A stretch of DNA of 64,000 nucleotides, taken from assembly GCF_900094575.1 (NCBI RefSeq), contig NZ_FMAE01000009.1, forward strand, positions 186,001 to 250,000, given 5' to 3'. The notes under the pieces are model-generated. The model made no database searches, was not told where the DNA came from, and saw only the letters and a program-made list of their open reading frames with translations. Positions 25,404-34,315 of this stretch are shown in pieces. The stretch is from Bradyrhizobium yuanmingense. GTDB taxonomy: Bacteria; Pseudomonadota; Alphaproteobacteria; Rhizobiales; Xanthobacteraceae. How positions within the stretch are numbered: the stretch's first letter is position 1; each line of letters begins with the position of its first letter. The position numbers and the translations under genes are program-made.

Positions 25404-27074
25404 CAGCCGCGCGTCTTCGCGCCCGAGTACGCGGCTAAGAACGCGTGCGATCGTTCCTGCCTGCGATGCGTTGCCGCGCCAAGCCACGATCTGGTCGGGA
25501 CGTATCAGGGCGAGATCCGCCTCATAGAGATCGCGCAACGATCTGGGTAGCGTGACGAGCTTTACGTCGGCCCCGATCGCGCGAATGGTGTCAGCGAATG
25601 ACGCATGGGCCGACATGACGTCCCCAAACTGAAGCAAGGTCCATTCGAATCCGAACTGGTCGTATAGCGACATGCCGTCCTCCAGCCACGCATGCGGTGG
25701 GCGGCCACCGGGAGAGGCGGTGGGAACGTAGACGTTGGCAGCATCCGGCGGCGGCTCGCTACCATCGGGGACGATGATTGGGGAGCCGTCGTAGCGTCCG
25801 CCGAAGGTGACGCCGGGGATGTTGAACTCGGCACGGGCGTGCTGATTGAGATAGGCACCCGCGATTCGCCGCGCCTTGTGGCCGGCCTCCGTGGCATCCT
25901 CGATCTCCGGCGCCGGCGCGAAGAGGCCAAGCGAATCGGCGAAGCGGCGCGCATGATCGGTGTTGCGGAGCGCCACCGGACGCCGCTCGACCTCGTAACT
26001 ATTGAGCAGTGCCGCCGGGCTCACGCCCTTGACGACGCTTGCGAGCTTCCAGCCGAGATTGACCGCATCCTCGATGGCGGTGTTGTAGCCGAGCCCGCCG
26101 GTCGGCGTGAACAGATGCGCCGCGTCGCCGCCGAGGAAGACCCTGCCCCGCTGCATCCCGCTTGCCACCAATGCGTGACCGGCGGTCCAGGTCAGGAAGG
26201 ACAGAACTTCGCAATCGATCGGCGCACCGCAGGCGCGCTGGAACGCGGCTTTGGCCTGGTTGATCGTGATCGCAGTTTCGTCCTCGCCCGGTCGCAACTG
26301 GGTGTGGAATGCAAACTCATCACGACCGTTCACCGAGGCCATGAAGGCGCGGCGGTCGCCGTTGAAGCAATTGTACATCCACGCTTTCGCGTGGGGAACG
26401 CGCGCGTAGAAATCGGGCGAGCGGAGATAGACCGCCAGCATGCGGCCGCCCATGAAGTCGCGCTGCGTCCCGCTCTCGCCGCCATAGACGATCCCGAGCG
26501 ATTGCCGGACCATCGAGCGCGGCCCGTCGGCCCCGACCAGGAAGTCGGCGCGGACCCGAAAGCGGCTGCCATCGTCGAGACATTCGATATTGCCGGCGAT
26601 ACCGTCATCACTTTCCGTGTAGCCGATCAGCCGGTGACTGTAGTTGAGCTGGATTCCGGGCAGCCGTTCGGCGTGGCGGCGCAGCACCGCCTCGACATAT
26701 TTCTGCGAGACCCGATGCGGCAGCTCCGCCGCGCTCCAGGAGCCTGACATGCCCTTGATCAGCTCACCCGCCCGCGACGCTGACGGCAGCGCGAACCGCG
26801 CCAGCTCGTATCCGGTATAGCGCGTGAAATATGCGACATCGGTCGGGTAGTCCGCGGGCAGACCTTCGCGCCTGATCTCGTCGGCAAAGCCCAGCCGCCG
26901 ATAATGCTCCATCGAGCGCGCCTGCGTCGCATTGGCTTGCGGGTTGAAGGCCGTGCCCGGCTTTTCGTCGACCAGGATCGCGGACACGCCGCGGCGGCCG
27001 AGCTCGTTGGCCAGCATCAGCCCGCAAGGGCCCCCGCCAACGATGAGCACCGCGGCCGTCAGACGAATTTCCAA
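25368..27074 (-). CDS. FAD-dependent aromatic hydroxylase (PheA/TfdB/MhpA type)
   Basis: A 568-residue flavoprotein monooxygenase. It has the FAD-binding GxGxxG at the head (VLIVGGGPCGLMLANELGRRG), the DG motif that binds both FAD and NAD(P)H (ADFLVGADGPRSMVRQSLGI) and the second FAD motif GRVFLGGDAAHLFTPTGGLGYNTAIEDAVNLGWKL, in the order seen in phenol and 3-(3-hydroxyphenyl)propionate hydroxylases. It would add a hydroxyl group ortho or para on a phenolic ring using NAD(P)H and O2. I prefer TTG 27074, since GGGAGA lies six bases before it; the GTG at 27116 is an alternative. A MarR gene lies 67 bases upstream. It might supply hydroxyquinol to the ring-cleavage genes 7 kb away. Confidence 0.85.
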   Translation of the reverse strand: MEIRLTAAVLIVGGGPCGLMLANELGRRGVSAILVDEKPGTAFNPQANATQARSMEHYRRLGFADEIRREGLPADYPTDVAYFTRYTGYELARFALPSASRAGELIKGMSGSWSAAELPHRVSQKYVEAVLRRHAERLPGIQLNYSHRLIGYTESDDGIAGNIECLDDGSRFRVRADFLVGADGPRSMVRQSLGIVYGGESGTQRDFMGGRMLAVYLRSPDFYARVPHAKAWMYNCFNGDRRAFMASVNGRDEFAFHTQLRPGEDETAITINQAKAAFQRACGAPIDCEVLSFLTWTAGHALVASGMQRGRVFLGGDAAHLFTPTGGLGYNTAIEDAVNLGWKLASVVKGVSPAALLNSYEVERRPVALRNTDHARRFADSLGLFAPAPEIEDATEAGHKARRIAGAYLNQHARAEFNIPGVTFGGRYDGSPIIVPDGSEPPPDAANVYVPTASPGGRPPHAWLEDGMSLYDQFGFEWTLLQFGDVMSAHASFADTIRAIGADVKLVTLPRSLRDLYEADLALIRPDQIVAWRGNASQAGTIARVLSRVLGREDARLLAGGGGIGSRR

Positions 27075-27141
27075 GATGCTTCTCCCTACCAACACCAACC
27101 TGCATGGTAAGGACACCTGACTATTTCGTCAAGCTGCCTGA

Positions 27142-27663
27142 CTAATTCGGGTCGTCGAGCGTGTCGAATTCCGTGCCATACACCGCGAGCCCCTTCAGGA
27201 TTGCATCCATCGTGGCCTTGCCGAGCTCGACGCGCATCTCCCGCTCGGCGATGTCGACGGCATCACGGAACGCATCGAGCCATTTGCGTCCGGCCGGCGT
27301 GAACACGACGATGCGCGCGCGCCGGTCGGTCGGATCGGCGATGCGATCGACGAGGCCGAGCGCGGCGCATTGGTCGACCAGCTCGCCCATCGCCTGCTTG
27401 CTCATGGAGGCGCGGCGGGCGAGCTCGGTGAGCCGCGTCCCCTCCACGTCCAGATTGCGCGTGAGGCTGACATGGGCGATGCGCGTCTCGTCGTGGCCCC
27501 GCTCGGTCATCAATTCGAGCACACGGCCTTCGAAGCGCCGCACCGCGTTATTGAGCAGGCGGCCGATATTGGCATGCCGCCACGCGGTGCCTGACGTCGT
27601 GGATTTCACCGGATCTGCTTTCCGAATCGACCGAACGAGATCGTGGAAAGCTAGCACAGGCAT
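27142..27663 (-). CDS. MarR-family transcription regulator
   Basis: A 173-residue winged helix-turn-helix protein: helix RHANIGRLLNNAVRRFEGRVLEL, the recognition region GTRLTELARRASMSKQAMGELVDQCAALGLV and the wing DRIADPTDRRARIVVFTPAGRKWL are clear. MarR proteins usually repress catabolic or efflux genes and are released by a small phenolic ligand. It lies 67 bases upstream of the flavin hydroxylase on the same strand and probably controls it. ATG 27663 lacks a good ribosome-binding site, and an inverted repeat (27668-27688) lies directly before it. Confidence 0.88.
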   Translation of the reverse strand: MPVLAFHDLVRSIRKADPVKSTTSGTAWRHANIGRLLNNAVRRFEGRVLELMTERGHDETRIAHVSLTRNLDVEGTRLTELARRASMSKQAMGELVDQCAALGLVDRIADPTDRRARIVVFTPAGRKWLDAFRDAVDIAEREMRVELGKATMDAILKGLAVYGTEFDTLDDPN

Positions 27664-27667
27664 TGCT

Positions 27668-27688
27668 GCGTGCTACTGGTGAGCACGC
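27668..27688. promoter_or_regulatory. inverted repeat before the MarR gene
   Basis: GCGTGCT (27668-27674) and AGCACGC (27682-27688) pair perfectly over a seven-base loop, starting five bases upstream of the MarR start codon. It could be the autoregulatory operator of the MarR protein, or a weak terminator for the ABC transporter unit upstream, which has no U-run. Confidence 0.35.
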
Positions 27689-27759
27689 GAGGTATCGGCG
27701 GCGGGCGGCGCGAACGAACCGCCACCCGCCATCTCTCGTGCTTCGAACGCCCCGATGCC

Positions 27760-28707
27760 TTACTGCGAGCGATCCGAGGTCCAGCCCTTGTACGCGGCAA
27801 CGTTGTCCCTGGTCACCAGCTTGGACGGCAGCAGCTCGACGGTCGAAGCCGGCTTCTGGCCGTTGAGAATGCCGACGCCGACCTGCACGGCCCGCCGCGC
27901 CATGAAGAACGGATCCTGCGACGCCGATGCCTGGATCTGCGGCGACTGCGGATCTTTCAGCGCGGCCTCGATATCGGGCGCGCCGTCGACGGCGGTGATG
28001 ATCATGCCGGTTCGGTTCTGCTGGCGTGCCGCAAGGTCGGTGCCGATCGCCTGCGGATCGTTGATGGCGAAGATGGCGTCGATCTTGGGGAAGCGGGTCA
28101 GATAGCCCTGCGCGACGGTGAGGCCGCCCTCGCGCGAGCCCTTGCCGTCCTGGTCGCTCGACAACACCTTGATGCCGGGATTCTTCGCGAACACGTTCTT
28201 GCAGCCGACCACACGGTCGATCACGGCGGAGACCTGCGGCCCGTTCTCGATGATGACGTCACCCTTGCCGCCCAATTTGTCGACGATGTACTGGCAGGAG
28301 ATCTCGCCGGCCTGCACGTTGTTCGTGGTCACGGTGGCATCGGCGCCTTCGGCCGCGGTGTCGACAGCGACGACGACGATGCCTGCGGCCTGCGCCTTCT
28401 TGATGGCCGGCCCGATCGCCTTGGGATCGCCGGGATTGAGCAGGATCAGGTCGACGCCAGCGGCGATGAAATTGTCGATCTGGGTGACCTGCTTGCCGAG
28501 GTCGTATTCGAAGCCGACCGTCGTGATCTTCACGTTGGGATTGGTCTTCTTGGCCTCGAACTCGGCGCCCTTCGACAGCGCGACGAAGAACGGATTGCCC
28601 ATCGATCCCAGCGAGACGCCGATCGACTTGAGCTCCTTGGCGAAGGATGGTGCGGTGGTGAGGGCAAGCGCCATGGCGGCGCCGGCGAGCATGATCGTCT
28701 TCAACAT
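27760..28707 (-). CDS. ribose-type ABC transporter, periplasmic sugar-binding protein
   Basis: A 315-residue periplasmic binding protein of the ribose/galactose family (peripla_BP_4). A signal peptide of about 22 residues (MLKTIMLAGAAMALALTTAP) is followed by the first lobe (SIGVSLGSMGNPFFVALSKGAEFEAKK), the hinge and second-lobe stretches DLILLNPGDPKAIGPAIKKAQAAGI and DAIFAINDPQAIGTDLAARQQ. ATG 28707 has AGGGAGGAAG just upstream. It is last in the order ATPase-permease-binding protein. The ligand is a monosaccharide or polyol; the neighbouring xylulokinase points to a pentose or pentitol. Confidence 0.92.
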   Translation of the reverse strand: MLKTIMLAGAAMALALTTAPSFAKELKSIGVSLGSMGNPFFVALSKGAEFEAKKTNPNVKITTVGFEYDLGKQVTQIDNFIAAGVDLILLNPGDPKAIGPAIKKAQAAGIVVVAVDTAAEGADATVTTNNVQAGEISCQYIVDKLGGKGDVIIENGPQVSAVIDRVVGCKNVFAKNPGIKVLSSDQDGKGSREGGLTVAQGYLTRFPKIDAIFAINDPQAIGTDLAARQQNRTGMIITAVDGAPDIEAALKDPQSPQIQASASQDPFFMARRAVQVGVGILNGQKPASTVELLPSKLVTRDNVAAYKGWTSDRSQ

Positions 28708-28808
28708 GGACTTCCTCCCTGGTCTGTCTTCGTCCCCGGCGCGGCAGACCAGTTGCCGCAACGGAATCTCGTCTCAAGCCATGCGCACGCCGTTGCGCGC
28801 CAGACCTT

Positions 28809-29849
28809 TCACGTTCTCGCGGAGCCTTGCAGCCGGTAGCGGTCCAGCGCCACGGCACCGATGATCACCAGGCCCTTGATCACATATTGCCAGATGTCGG
28901 AGACACCGATCAGGATGAGCCCGTTCGAGAGCACGGCGATGATGAGCGCACCGACCAGCGTGCCCCAGATCGAGCCGATGCCGCCGACGAACGAGGTACC
29001 GCCGAGGATCACCGCGGTGATTGCATCGAGCTCATAGGACTGGCCGAGCTGGAGTCCGTTGGCTGCGTAGAGCCGCGCCGCCTGCATGGCGCCGCCGAGC
29101 CCGGCGAAAAGTCCGGAGATGCCGTAGACGAAGATCAGGACGGCCCAGACCTTGATGCCGGCAAGCCGCGCTGCGCTCTCGTTTCCGCCCACGGCATAGA
29201 TATGCACGCCGAGCACGGTCCGGCGCAGCACCAGCCAGGAGACGAGAATGACGAGCAAGGCGATTACCGAGAGCCATGGGATCGACGCGACTCCGGGAAT
29301 GAGCGTCAACGAGCCGTTGCCGATGAAGGCATAGGGAATGGAGGGATTGAACACGGTGGTGTCAGCCCCGAGCAGCCGCGCCAGGCCGCGCACTGCGGTG
29401 AGCGAGCCGAGCGTGACGATGAAGGGCGGCAGGCGCAGCAGTGCAATCAGCGCGCCGTTGACGATGCCGAAGACGAGGCCGGTGAGCAGTGCGGCCGGCA
29501 GCCACAGCAAGCCGAGCTCCGGCATCTTGGAGAGCGTCAAACCCGCCATCGCGGAGGCCGCCAGGATCGAGCCGACCGACAGGTCGATGCCGCCGGTGAG
29601 GATGACGAAGGTCATGCCAGCGGCGAGCACGGTGTTCACCGCGGCCTGCTGCAATACGATGCCGAGATTTTGTCCGGTGAAGAAGCGGCCTTCCGACAGC
29701 ACGTTGAAGCCGATGCAGAGGATCAGCAGCACCGGCAACATGCCGAGCGCGCTGATCAGCATCCTCATCCGCTGGCGTCTTGTCTCCGCGGCAGCGCCAT
29801 TGGTCGTCGTCGATGCCGGCTTTGCCTCCGCAGCACCATTGTCAGGCAT
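28809..29849 (-). CDS. ribose-type ABC transporter permease
   Basis: A 346-residue permease of the RbsC/XylH family with 8-10 membrane helices (LISALGMLPVLLILCIGFNVL, AAVNTVLAAGMTFVILTGGIDLSVGSILA, WLSVIALLVILVSWLVL, ALIIAVLSNGLILIGV). The GGIDLSVGS and AVILGGTSFVGGIGSIWGTLVG segments are diagnostic of the family. ATG 29849 overlaps the end of the ATPase gene by eight bases, so translation is coupled. Only one permease is present, so a homodimer is expected. Confidence 0.92.
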   Translation of the reverse strand: MPDNGAAEAKPASTTTNGAAAETRRQRMRMLISALGMLPVLLILCIGFNVLSEGRFFTGQNLGIVLQQAAVNTVLAAGMTFVILTGGIDLSVGSILAASAMAGLTLSKMPELGLLWLPAALLTGLVFGIVNGALIALLRLPPFIVTLGSLTAVRGLARLLGADTTVFNPSIPYAFIGNGSLTLIPGVASIPWLSVIALLVILVSWLVLRRTVLGVHIYAVGGNESAARLAGIKVWAVLIFVYGISGLFAGLGGAMQAARLYAANGLQLGQSYELDAITAVILGGTSFVGGIGSIWGTLVGALIIAVLSNGLILIGVSDIWQYVIKGLVIIGAVALDRYRLQGSART

Positions 29850-31365
29850 CGAGATGCTCCATCCCCGTGGCAAGCCCCATGATGTCTTCCTGCGCAAGCG
29901 GCGAATTCGGACCGCGGCTGACCTCGCCGGCAATGTGCCCGGCACGCATCACGATGACGCGGTCGCAGATGCCGATGATCTCGGGCAGATCGGACGAGAT
30001 GACGAGGATCGCGGTGCCGGCCTTGGCGAGATTGTCGATGATCGAATAGATTTCCGACTTGGCACCGACATCGACGCCGCGCGTCGGCTCGTCGAGAATG
30101 AGGACCTTCGGCGCGATGGCGAGCAGTCGCGACAGCAGCACCTTCTGCTGGTTGCCCCCTGACAGGCCGCCGGCGGGAACGCCGGCATTCGCGGCGCGGA
30201 TGCTGAGGCCGGCAAAGGCGCGGTCGGCGCGCTCGCGGGCCTTGTCGCGATCGAGAAACCAGCCGAGCTTCGCATCGCGGCCGAGCACGGCGAGGTTGAT
30301 GTTGTCCAGACACGACATGTCGAGAAACAGGCCGAGCGCCTTCCTGTCTTCGGTCAGATAGGCAATGCCGGCCTCGAGCGCCTCGCCCGGCGTGCGGATC
30401 TCGACCGGACGCCCCTCCAGCTCGAGCCGGCCGGAGGTTTTTGGCGACGCGCCGATGATGAGATGCGCAAGCTCGGTGCGACCGGCGCCGATCAGGCCGG
30501 CGAGGCCGACCACCTCACCCGCATGCACGGTGAGGGAGCAGCCCTTGACGCGCCCGCCATCGGCCATGTCGATCGCCGCGAGCACGGGATGCCCCCGCCC
30601 CGCCTCCGGATCATGGTCCTTCTTGTAGAACGAGGAGACGTCGCGACCGACCATCAAGCGCACGATGGTGTCGGCGCGGATCTCGGGCTTGTCGAGCGAG
30701 CCGACCAGGCGGCCGTCGCGCAGCACGGTGACGCGATCGCCGAGCGCATAGACCTCGTCCATGCGATGCGAGATGTAGATGATGGCAAGGCCCTCGGCGC
30801 GAAGCTGGCGGATCAACGCGAACAGCCGCTCACTTTCGGCGGCCGACAACGAGGTGGTCGGCTCGTCCATGATGAGGATTTTCGATCTGACGTGCAGCGC
30901 ACGGGCGATCTCGACCAGCTGCCGCTGCCCCATGGACAGATGCGCCACCAGCGTCGAGGGCAGGAAGTCCGCGCCCAGGCGCTTCAGGATCGGGCCGACG
31001 CCCTCGCGCATTGTGCCGCGCGCCAGCAAGCCTGACCGCGATATCTCCCGTCCCAGATAGATGTTCTCGGCAACGCTGAGATTGGGAGCGAGCGACAGCT
31101 CCTGGTAGATGATGGAGATGCCCGCCGCGCGGCCGCCGAGCGGGCCTTCGATCCGCACCGCCCTGCCCTCGATGCGGATCTCGCCGCCCGCGTCGGGCCG
31201 GTAGGCGCCGGACAGGATCTTCATCAGCGTCGACTTGCCGGCGCCGTTCTCACCCATCAGGGCGTGAATTTCGCCGGGATAGACGGTGAGATCGACGGCC
31301 CGCAGCGCCTTGATGCCGAAGAAGGTCTTCGAGACCCCGCGCATCTCGAGGATCGGATCGTTCAT
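29842..31365 (-). CDS. ribose-type ABC transporter ATPase (tandem NBD)
   Basis: A 507-residue ATPase of the RbsA/XylG type with two nucleotide-binding halves. The first has Walker A GENGAGKSTLMKIL, signature LSMGQRQLVEIARAL and Walker B ILIMDEPTTSLS; the second has a degenerate Walker A (GAGRTELAHLI), the signature LSGGNQQKVLLSRLL and ILDEPTRGVDVG. That asymmetry is normal in the family. ATG 31365 follows GGGAGGC. It is first of the three transporter genes, 138 bases downstream of xylulokinase. Confidence 0.93.
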   Translation of the reverse strand: MNDPILEMRGVSKTFFGIKALRAVDLTVYPGEIHALMGENGAGKSTLMKILSGAYRPDAGGEIRIEGRAVRIEGPLGGRAAGISIIYQELSLAPNLSVAENIYLGREISRSGLLARGTMREGVGPILKRLGADFLPSTLVAHLSMGQRQLVEIARALHVRSKILIMDEPTTSLSAAESERLFALIRQLRAEGLAIIYISHRMDEVYALGDRVTVLRDGRLVGSLDKPEIRADTIVRLMVGRDVSSFYKKDHDPEAGRGHPVLAAIDMADGGRVKGCSLTVHAGEVVGLAGLIGAGRTELAHLIIGASPKTSGRLELEGRPVEIRTPGEALEAGIAYLTEDRKALGLFLDMSCLDNINLAVLGRDAKLGWFLDRDKARERADRAFAGLSIRAANAGVPAGGLSGGNQQKVLLSRLLAIAPKVLILDEPTRGVDVGAKSEIYSIIDNLAKAGTAILVISSDLPEIIGICDRVIVMRAGHIAGEVSRGPNSPLAQEDIMGLATGMEHLDA

Positions 31366-31503
31366 CGTGCCTCCCGGCGCACAATGCGTTTCCCACCCGC
31401 GTCTCGTTTCTCGGCAACGCGGTTTGGTCATTAAACAAAAGCGGGTGACGCAGGGCAATACCGAAGGCGAATATACCGAAGTATGCAAACCAGATTGGGC
31501 CAG

Positions 31504-32949
31504 CTAGTGGCGCGGCCGATACAGGTCGCGCCAGGCGGGAAGCCGTTCAGCGTAGGCATCGACCAGTGCAGCGTCGGGCTCGAATGTTTCGATGCGCTGC
31601 GGCTGCATGCATACGTCACCGATTGCCTCACCCGTGACAGCAAGCCGCCCCAATCTCGCCGCACCGAACGCGGCGCCGGTTTCACCTCCGGCAAAGCGAT
31701 GGATCGGAATGCTCAGCACGTTCGCCAGCACCGAGAGCCAGAAGGTAGAGCGTGAACCGCCGCCAATCACGTCGGCCTCCGCAATCCCGATGCCGGCATC
31801 CGCGAGCGCATCGCGGCAATCGGCAAGCGCGAAGGTAACGCCTTCGAGCACCGCCTGCACGATCGCCGCGCGATCGGTGCCATGGCTCAGGCCATCCAGC
31901 ATGCCGCGCACAACGGGATCGTCGTGCGGCGTCCGCTCACCGGCGAGGTAAGGCAGGAAGCTCACGGGCGACGGCGCCTGCGGTCGTGCTCCAAGCGGCG
32001 CCAGCAGCTCGGCCTCGGCGGCGCCGAACAGGCGCGCGAGCCAGGCAAGGCAGGAAGCGGCCGAGAGGATCGCGCCGGCCTGAATCCACATCCCTGGAAT
32101 GGCGTGGCAGAACGTGTGCACGACACGGTCGGGATTGGCGGCGATCCGGTCGGTCGGGACCATGAGCGCACCCGAGGTTCCCAGCGACACGAAAGCGGCT
32201 CCCGGCCGGATTGCGCCGATGCCGATGGCGCCCGCGGGATTGTCGCCGGCCCCACCCGCGATCACCGGCTGCCTGATCATCCCCCAGCGCCGCGCGAGTT
32301 CGCTGCGCAGCGTGGTTGCGGGCGCGCATCCCTCGACCAGGCGCGGCATGTGCTCGCGCGACAAGCCGCTCGCTGCCAGCGCGGCGTCCGACCAATCGCG
32401 GCGCGCAACGTCGAGCCATAGGGATCCCGAGGCATCCGAGACGTCCTCGACAGCCTCGCCCGATAGCACCAGTCGCAGATAGGCCTTTGGCAGAAGAACG
32501 AGTTTCGTCGCCGCGAAGATCTCGGGCTCGTGCGCGGCGATCCAGAGCAGTTTTGGCGCGGTGAAGCCCGGCATCGCCTTGTTGCCCGTCACCTCGCGCA
32601 AGGCGGGCCAGCGTTGCTCCAGGACACGGCACTCAGTCGCAGAGCGTCCGTCGTTCCAGAGGATGCAGGGCCGCAGCGGCCTCAAGCTTGCATCGAGCAG
32701 CGTGGCGCCATGCATCTGGCCGGACAGCCCGATGCCTGCGACCGCTGCTAACGCATCGGCATGCGACGCCTTGAGAGCATCCAGCGTGGCGAAGGTCGCA
32801 TCGATCCACTGCGCCGGATCCTGCTCGGAATAGCCCGGTTGCGGCGAGACGGTCGCGAGCGACCGGCTCTCGCTTGCGATCACGCGCTGGGCATCATCGA
32901 CGAGAACCGTCTTGACCGCCGACGTGCCGAGATCGATGCCGAGATACAT
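31504..32949 (-). CDS. xylB: xylulokinase
   Basis: A 481-residue FGGY-family carbohydrate kinase. The phosphate-1 motif opens the protein (MYLGIDLGTSAVKTVLVDD), followed by GLSGQMHGATLLD, the sugar-site GGAGDNPAGAIGIGAIRPG, the second ATP motif GTSGALM and an adenosine motif IGGGSRSTFWLSVLANVL. It phosphorylates D-xylulose for entry to the pentose phosphate pathway; other ketoses are possible substrates. ATG 32949 is chosen because the longer frame to 33105 has a nonsense-like head within the LysR gene. It lies 11 bases after the LysR gene and 138 before the ABC genes. Confidence 0.92.
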   Translation of the reverse strand: MYLGIDLGTSAVKTVLVDDAQRVIASESRSLATVSPQPGYSEQDPAQWIDATFATLDALKASHADALAAVAGIGLSGQMHGATLLDASLRPLRPCILWNDGRSATECRVLEQRWPALREVTGNKAMPGFTAPKLLWIAAHEPEIFAATKLVLLPKAYLRLVLSGEAVEDVSDASGSLWLDVARRDWSDAALAASGLSREHMPRLVEGCAPATTLRSELARRWGMIRQPVIAGGAGDNPAGAIGIGAIRPGAAFVSLGTSGALMVPTDRIAANPDRVVHTFCHAIPGMWIQAGAILSAASCLAWLARLFGAAEAELLAPLGARPQAPSPVSFLPYLAGERTPHDDPVVRGMLDGLSHGTDRAAIVQAVLEGVTFALADCRDALADAGIGIAEADVIGGGSRSTFWLSVLANVLSIPIHRFAGGETGAAFGAARLGRLAVTGEAIGDVCMQPQRIETFEPDAALVDAYAERLPAWRDLYRPRH

Positions 32950-32960
32950 GCTGCTTCCGC

Positions 32961-33884
32961 TCACTTCGCCGCGTCGATCCAGATCCCCGGCTCTGAATGC
33001 TCCCGGATGTAGCTGACGAGGAAGTCGGAGAACACCCTGATCTTGGCAGGCAGCCTGACGCGGTTCTGATAGGCGATGTTCATGGTGAGCAACGGCAGCT
33101 GCCAATCGCTCAGGACAGGCACCAGCCGCCCAGCCGCGATATCGCCCTGCACGATATAGAGCGGCTGGATCAGGATGCCGAGCCCCGCGCGCGCCGCACC
33201 ACAGATGATCTGGCCGTCGTTGCTGTCGAGCGTCGGCGCGATCCGGATCGTCTGCGTCGTGCTGCCCTGGCTCAGCCGTAGCGAATAGGGATCATTGGCG
33301 AGATTGTAGATCAGCATGTTGTGCCGGGCGAGATCGGCGGGATGCTCGGGCCGGCCGTGCTTCTCCAGATAGGACGGAGCGGCCGCGAGCACGCGGTGCA
33401 TTTGCCCGATGCGCCGGACGATGATGTTGGAATCCGGTTCGTGCTCGCGGGTACGAATCGCAACGTCAATGCCGGCTTCGATGAAGTCGAGGTAGCGGTT
33501 CGCGCTGATGATCTGCACGCTGAGATCAGGATAGAGCGCACGGAAGGCTGGCAGCATCGGTGCGAGGTAGATCATCGCAAAGGAGAGCGAGCTCGTCACG
33601 CGCAGCATGCCCTTCGGCGACAGCGCGCGGTCGGAGACGGCGTCCTCAGCCTCGGCGAGCTCGTTCAGAAGCGTGCTGCACCGCTGCAGCAGTTCCTGTC
33701 CCGCTTCGGTCAGCCATTGCCGGCGCGTGTTGCGCTCGATCAGCCGGACCGCAAGCCGCTCCTCCAGCGCACTGAGATGGCGGCTCGCAGCGGCGTTCGA
33801 CATCCGCAGGATTTCGGCGGCCTTGGAAAGGCTGCCGAGCTCAGCGGTTTTGGAGAACACCTCGAGTTGAAGCAGCCGGTCCAT
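32961..33884 (-). CDS. LysR-family transcription regulator
   Basis: A 307-residue LysR protein with an N-terminal winged helix (LLQLEVFSKTAELGSLSKAAEIL, SNAAASRHLSALEERLAVRLIERN) and a C-terminal inducer-binding domain (GMLRVTSSLSFAMIYLAPMLPAF and ADLARHNMLIYN). It lies 11 bases before xylB on the same strand and opens a 107-base AT-rich gap to the divergent Dabb-domain gene. It may therefore control the sugar unit, the hydroxyquinol unit, or both. LysR proteins are usual for hydroxyquinol-type catabolic genes, which makes the latter likely. Confidence 0.9.
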   Translation of the reverse strand: MDRLLQLEVFSKTAELGSLSKAAEILRMSNAAASRHLSALEERLAVRLIERNTRRQWLTEAGQELLQRCSTLLNELAEAEDAVSDRALSPKGMLRVTSSLSFAMIYLAPMLPAFRALYPDLSVQIISANRYLDFIEAGIDVAIRTREHEPDSNIIVRRIGQMHRVLAAAPSYLEKHGRPEHPADLARHNMLIYNLANDPYSLRLSQGSTTQTIRIAPTLDSNDGQIICGAARAGLGILIQPLYIVQGDIAAGRLVPVLSDWQLPLLTMNIAYQNRVRLPAKIRVFSDFLVSYIREHSEPGIWIDAAK

Positions 33885-33991
33885 TTTTACGAAATAAGGA
33901 AAAGAGACTTACAAATTTTGACCTTTATTTCCGTTTTCTGCAAGGCAAAATGGCGCCAACAAAGCACCATTGCAGGCGAGGAAATCAGGAA
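33885..33991. promoter_or_regulatory. AT-rich divergent promoter region of the LysR and hydroxyquinol units
   Basis: The 107 bases between the divergent starts are much richer in A+T than the flanks. An imperfect inverted repeat is formed by ACGAAATAAGG (about 33888-33898) and CCTTTATTTCCGT (about 33922-33934), with two extra bases on the right arm. This is where a LysR protein would bind to control both sides; assigned by position and base composition. Confidence 0.45.
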
Positions 33992-34315
33992 ATGTCGGGC
34001 CCGATCAGGCACATCGTGATGTGGCGACTGCGCGGGGAGAGCCCTGAGGAGCGCTCGGCCGCCCGGCTCAAGGTCAAGACCCTGTTCGAGGGCCTCAAGG
34101 GCCGGATCGACGGCCTCACCCATATCGAAGTCGGCATGGACGTCAGCGCGGTTGATTATGCCTGCGACGTGGTGCTGTTCTCCGAATTCACCGACCAGGC
34201 GGCGCTCGCCGCCTATGCCAACCACCCGGAGCATCTGCGCGTGCGCGAGGCGCTGGGCGACTTGCGGATCGGGCGCTTCCAGGTCGATTATCCCATCAAA
34301 GAGACCGGCGCATGA
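33992..34315 (+). CDS. Dabb (stress-responsive A/B barrel) domain protein
   Basis: A 107-residue dimeric alpha/beta-barrel protein (PIRHIVMWRLRG start, GLTHIEVGMDVS, CDVVLFSEFTDQAALAAYANHPEHLRV end). Members of this fold include lyases and small catabolic enzymes. It is the first gene of the hydroxyquinol unit and overlaps maleylacetate reductase by four bases (ATGA), so a role with the ring-fission products is likely. ATG 33992 is preceded by AGGAAATCAGGA; the frame to 33950 lacks a site. Confidence 0.85.
   Translation: MSGPIRHIVMWRLRGESPEERSAARLKVKTLFEGLKGRIDGLTHIEVGMDVSAVDYACDVVLFSEFTDQAALAAYANHPEHLRVREALGDLRIGRFQVDYPIKETGA

Noticed and set aside
31458..31480. Direct repeat ATACCGAA twice, 15 bases apart, between xylB and the ABC ATPase
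   Set aside because: Too short to interpret; it could be a regulator site but nothing else supports it.
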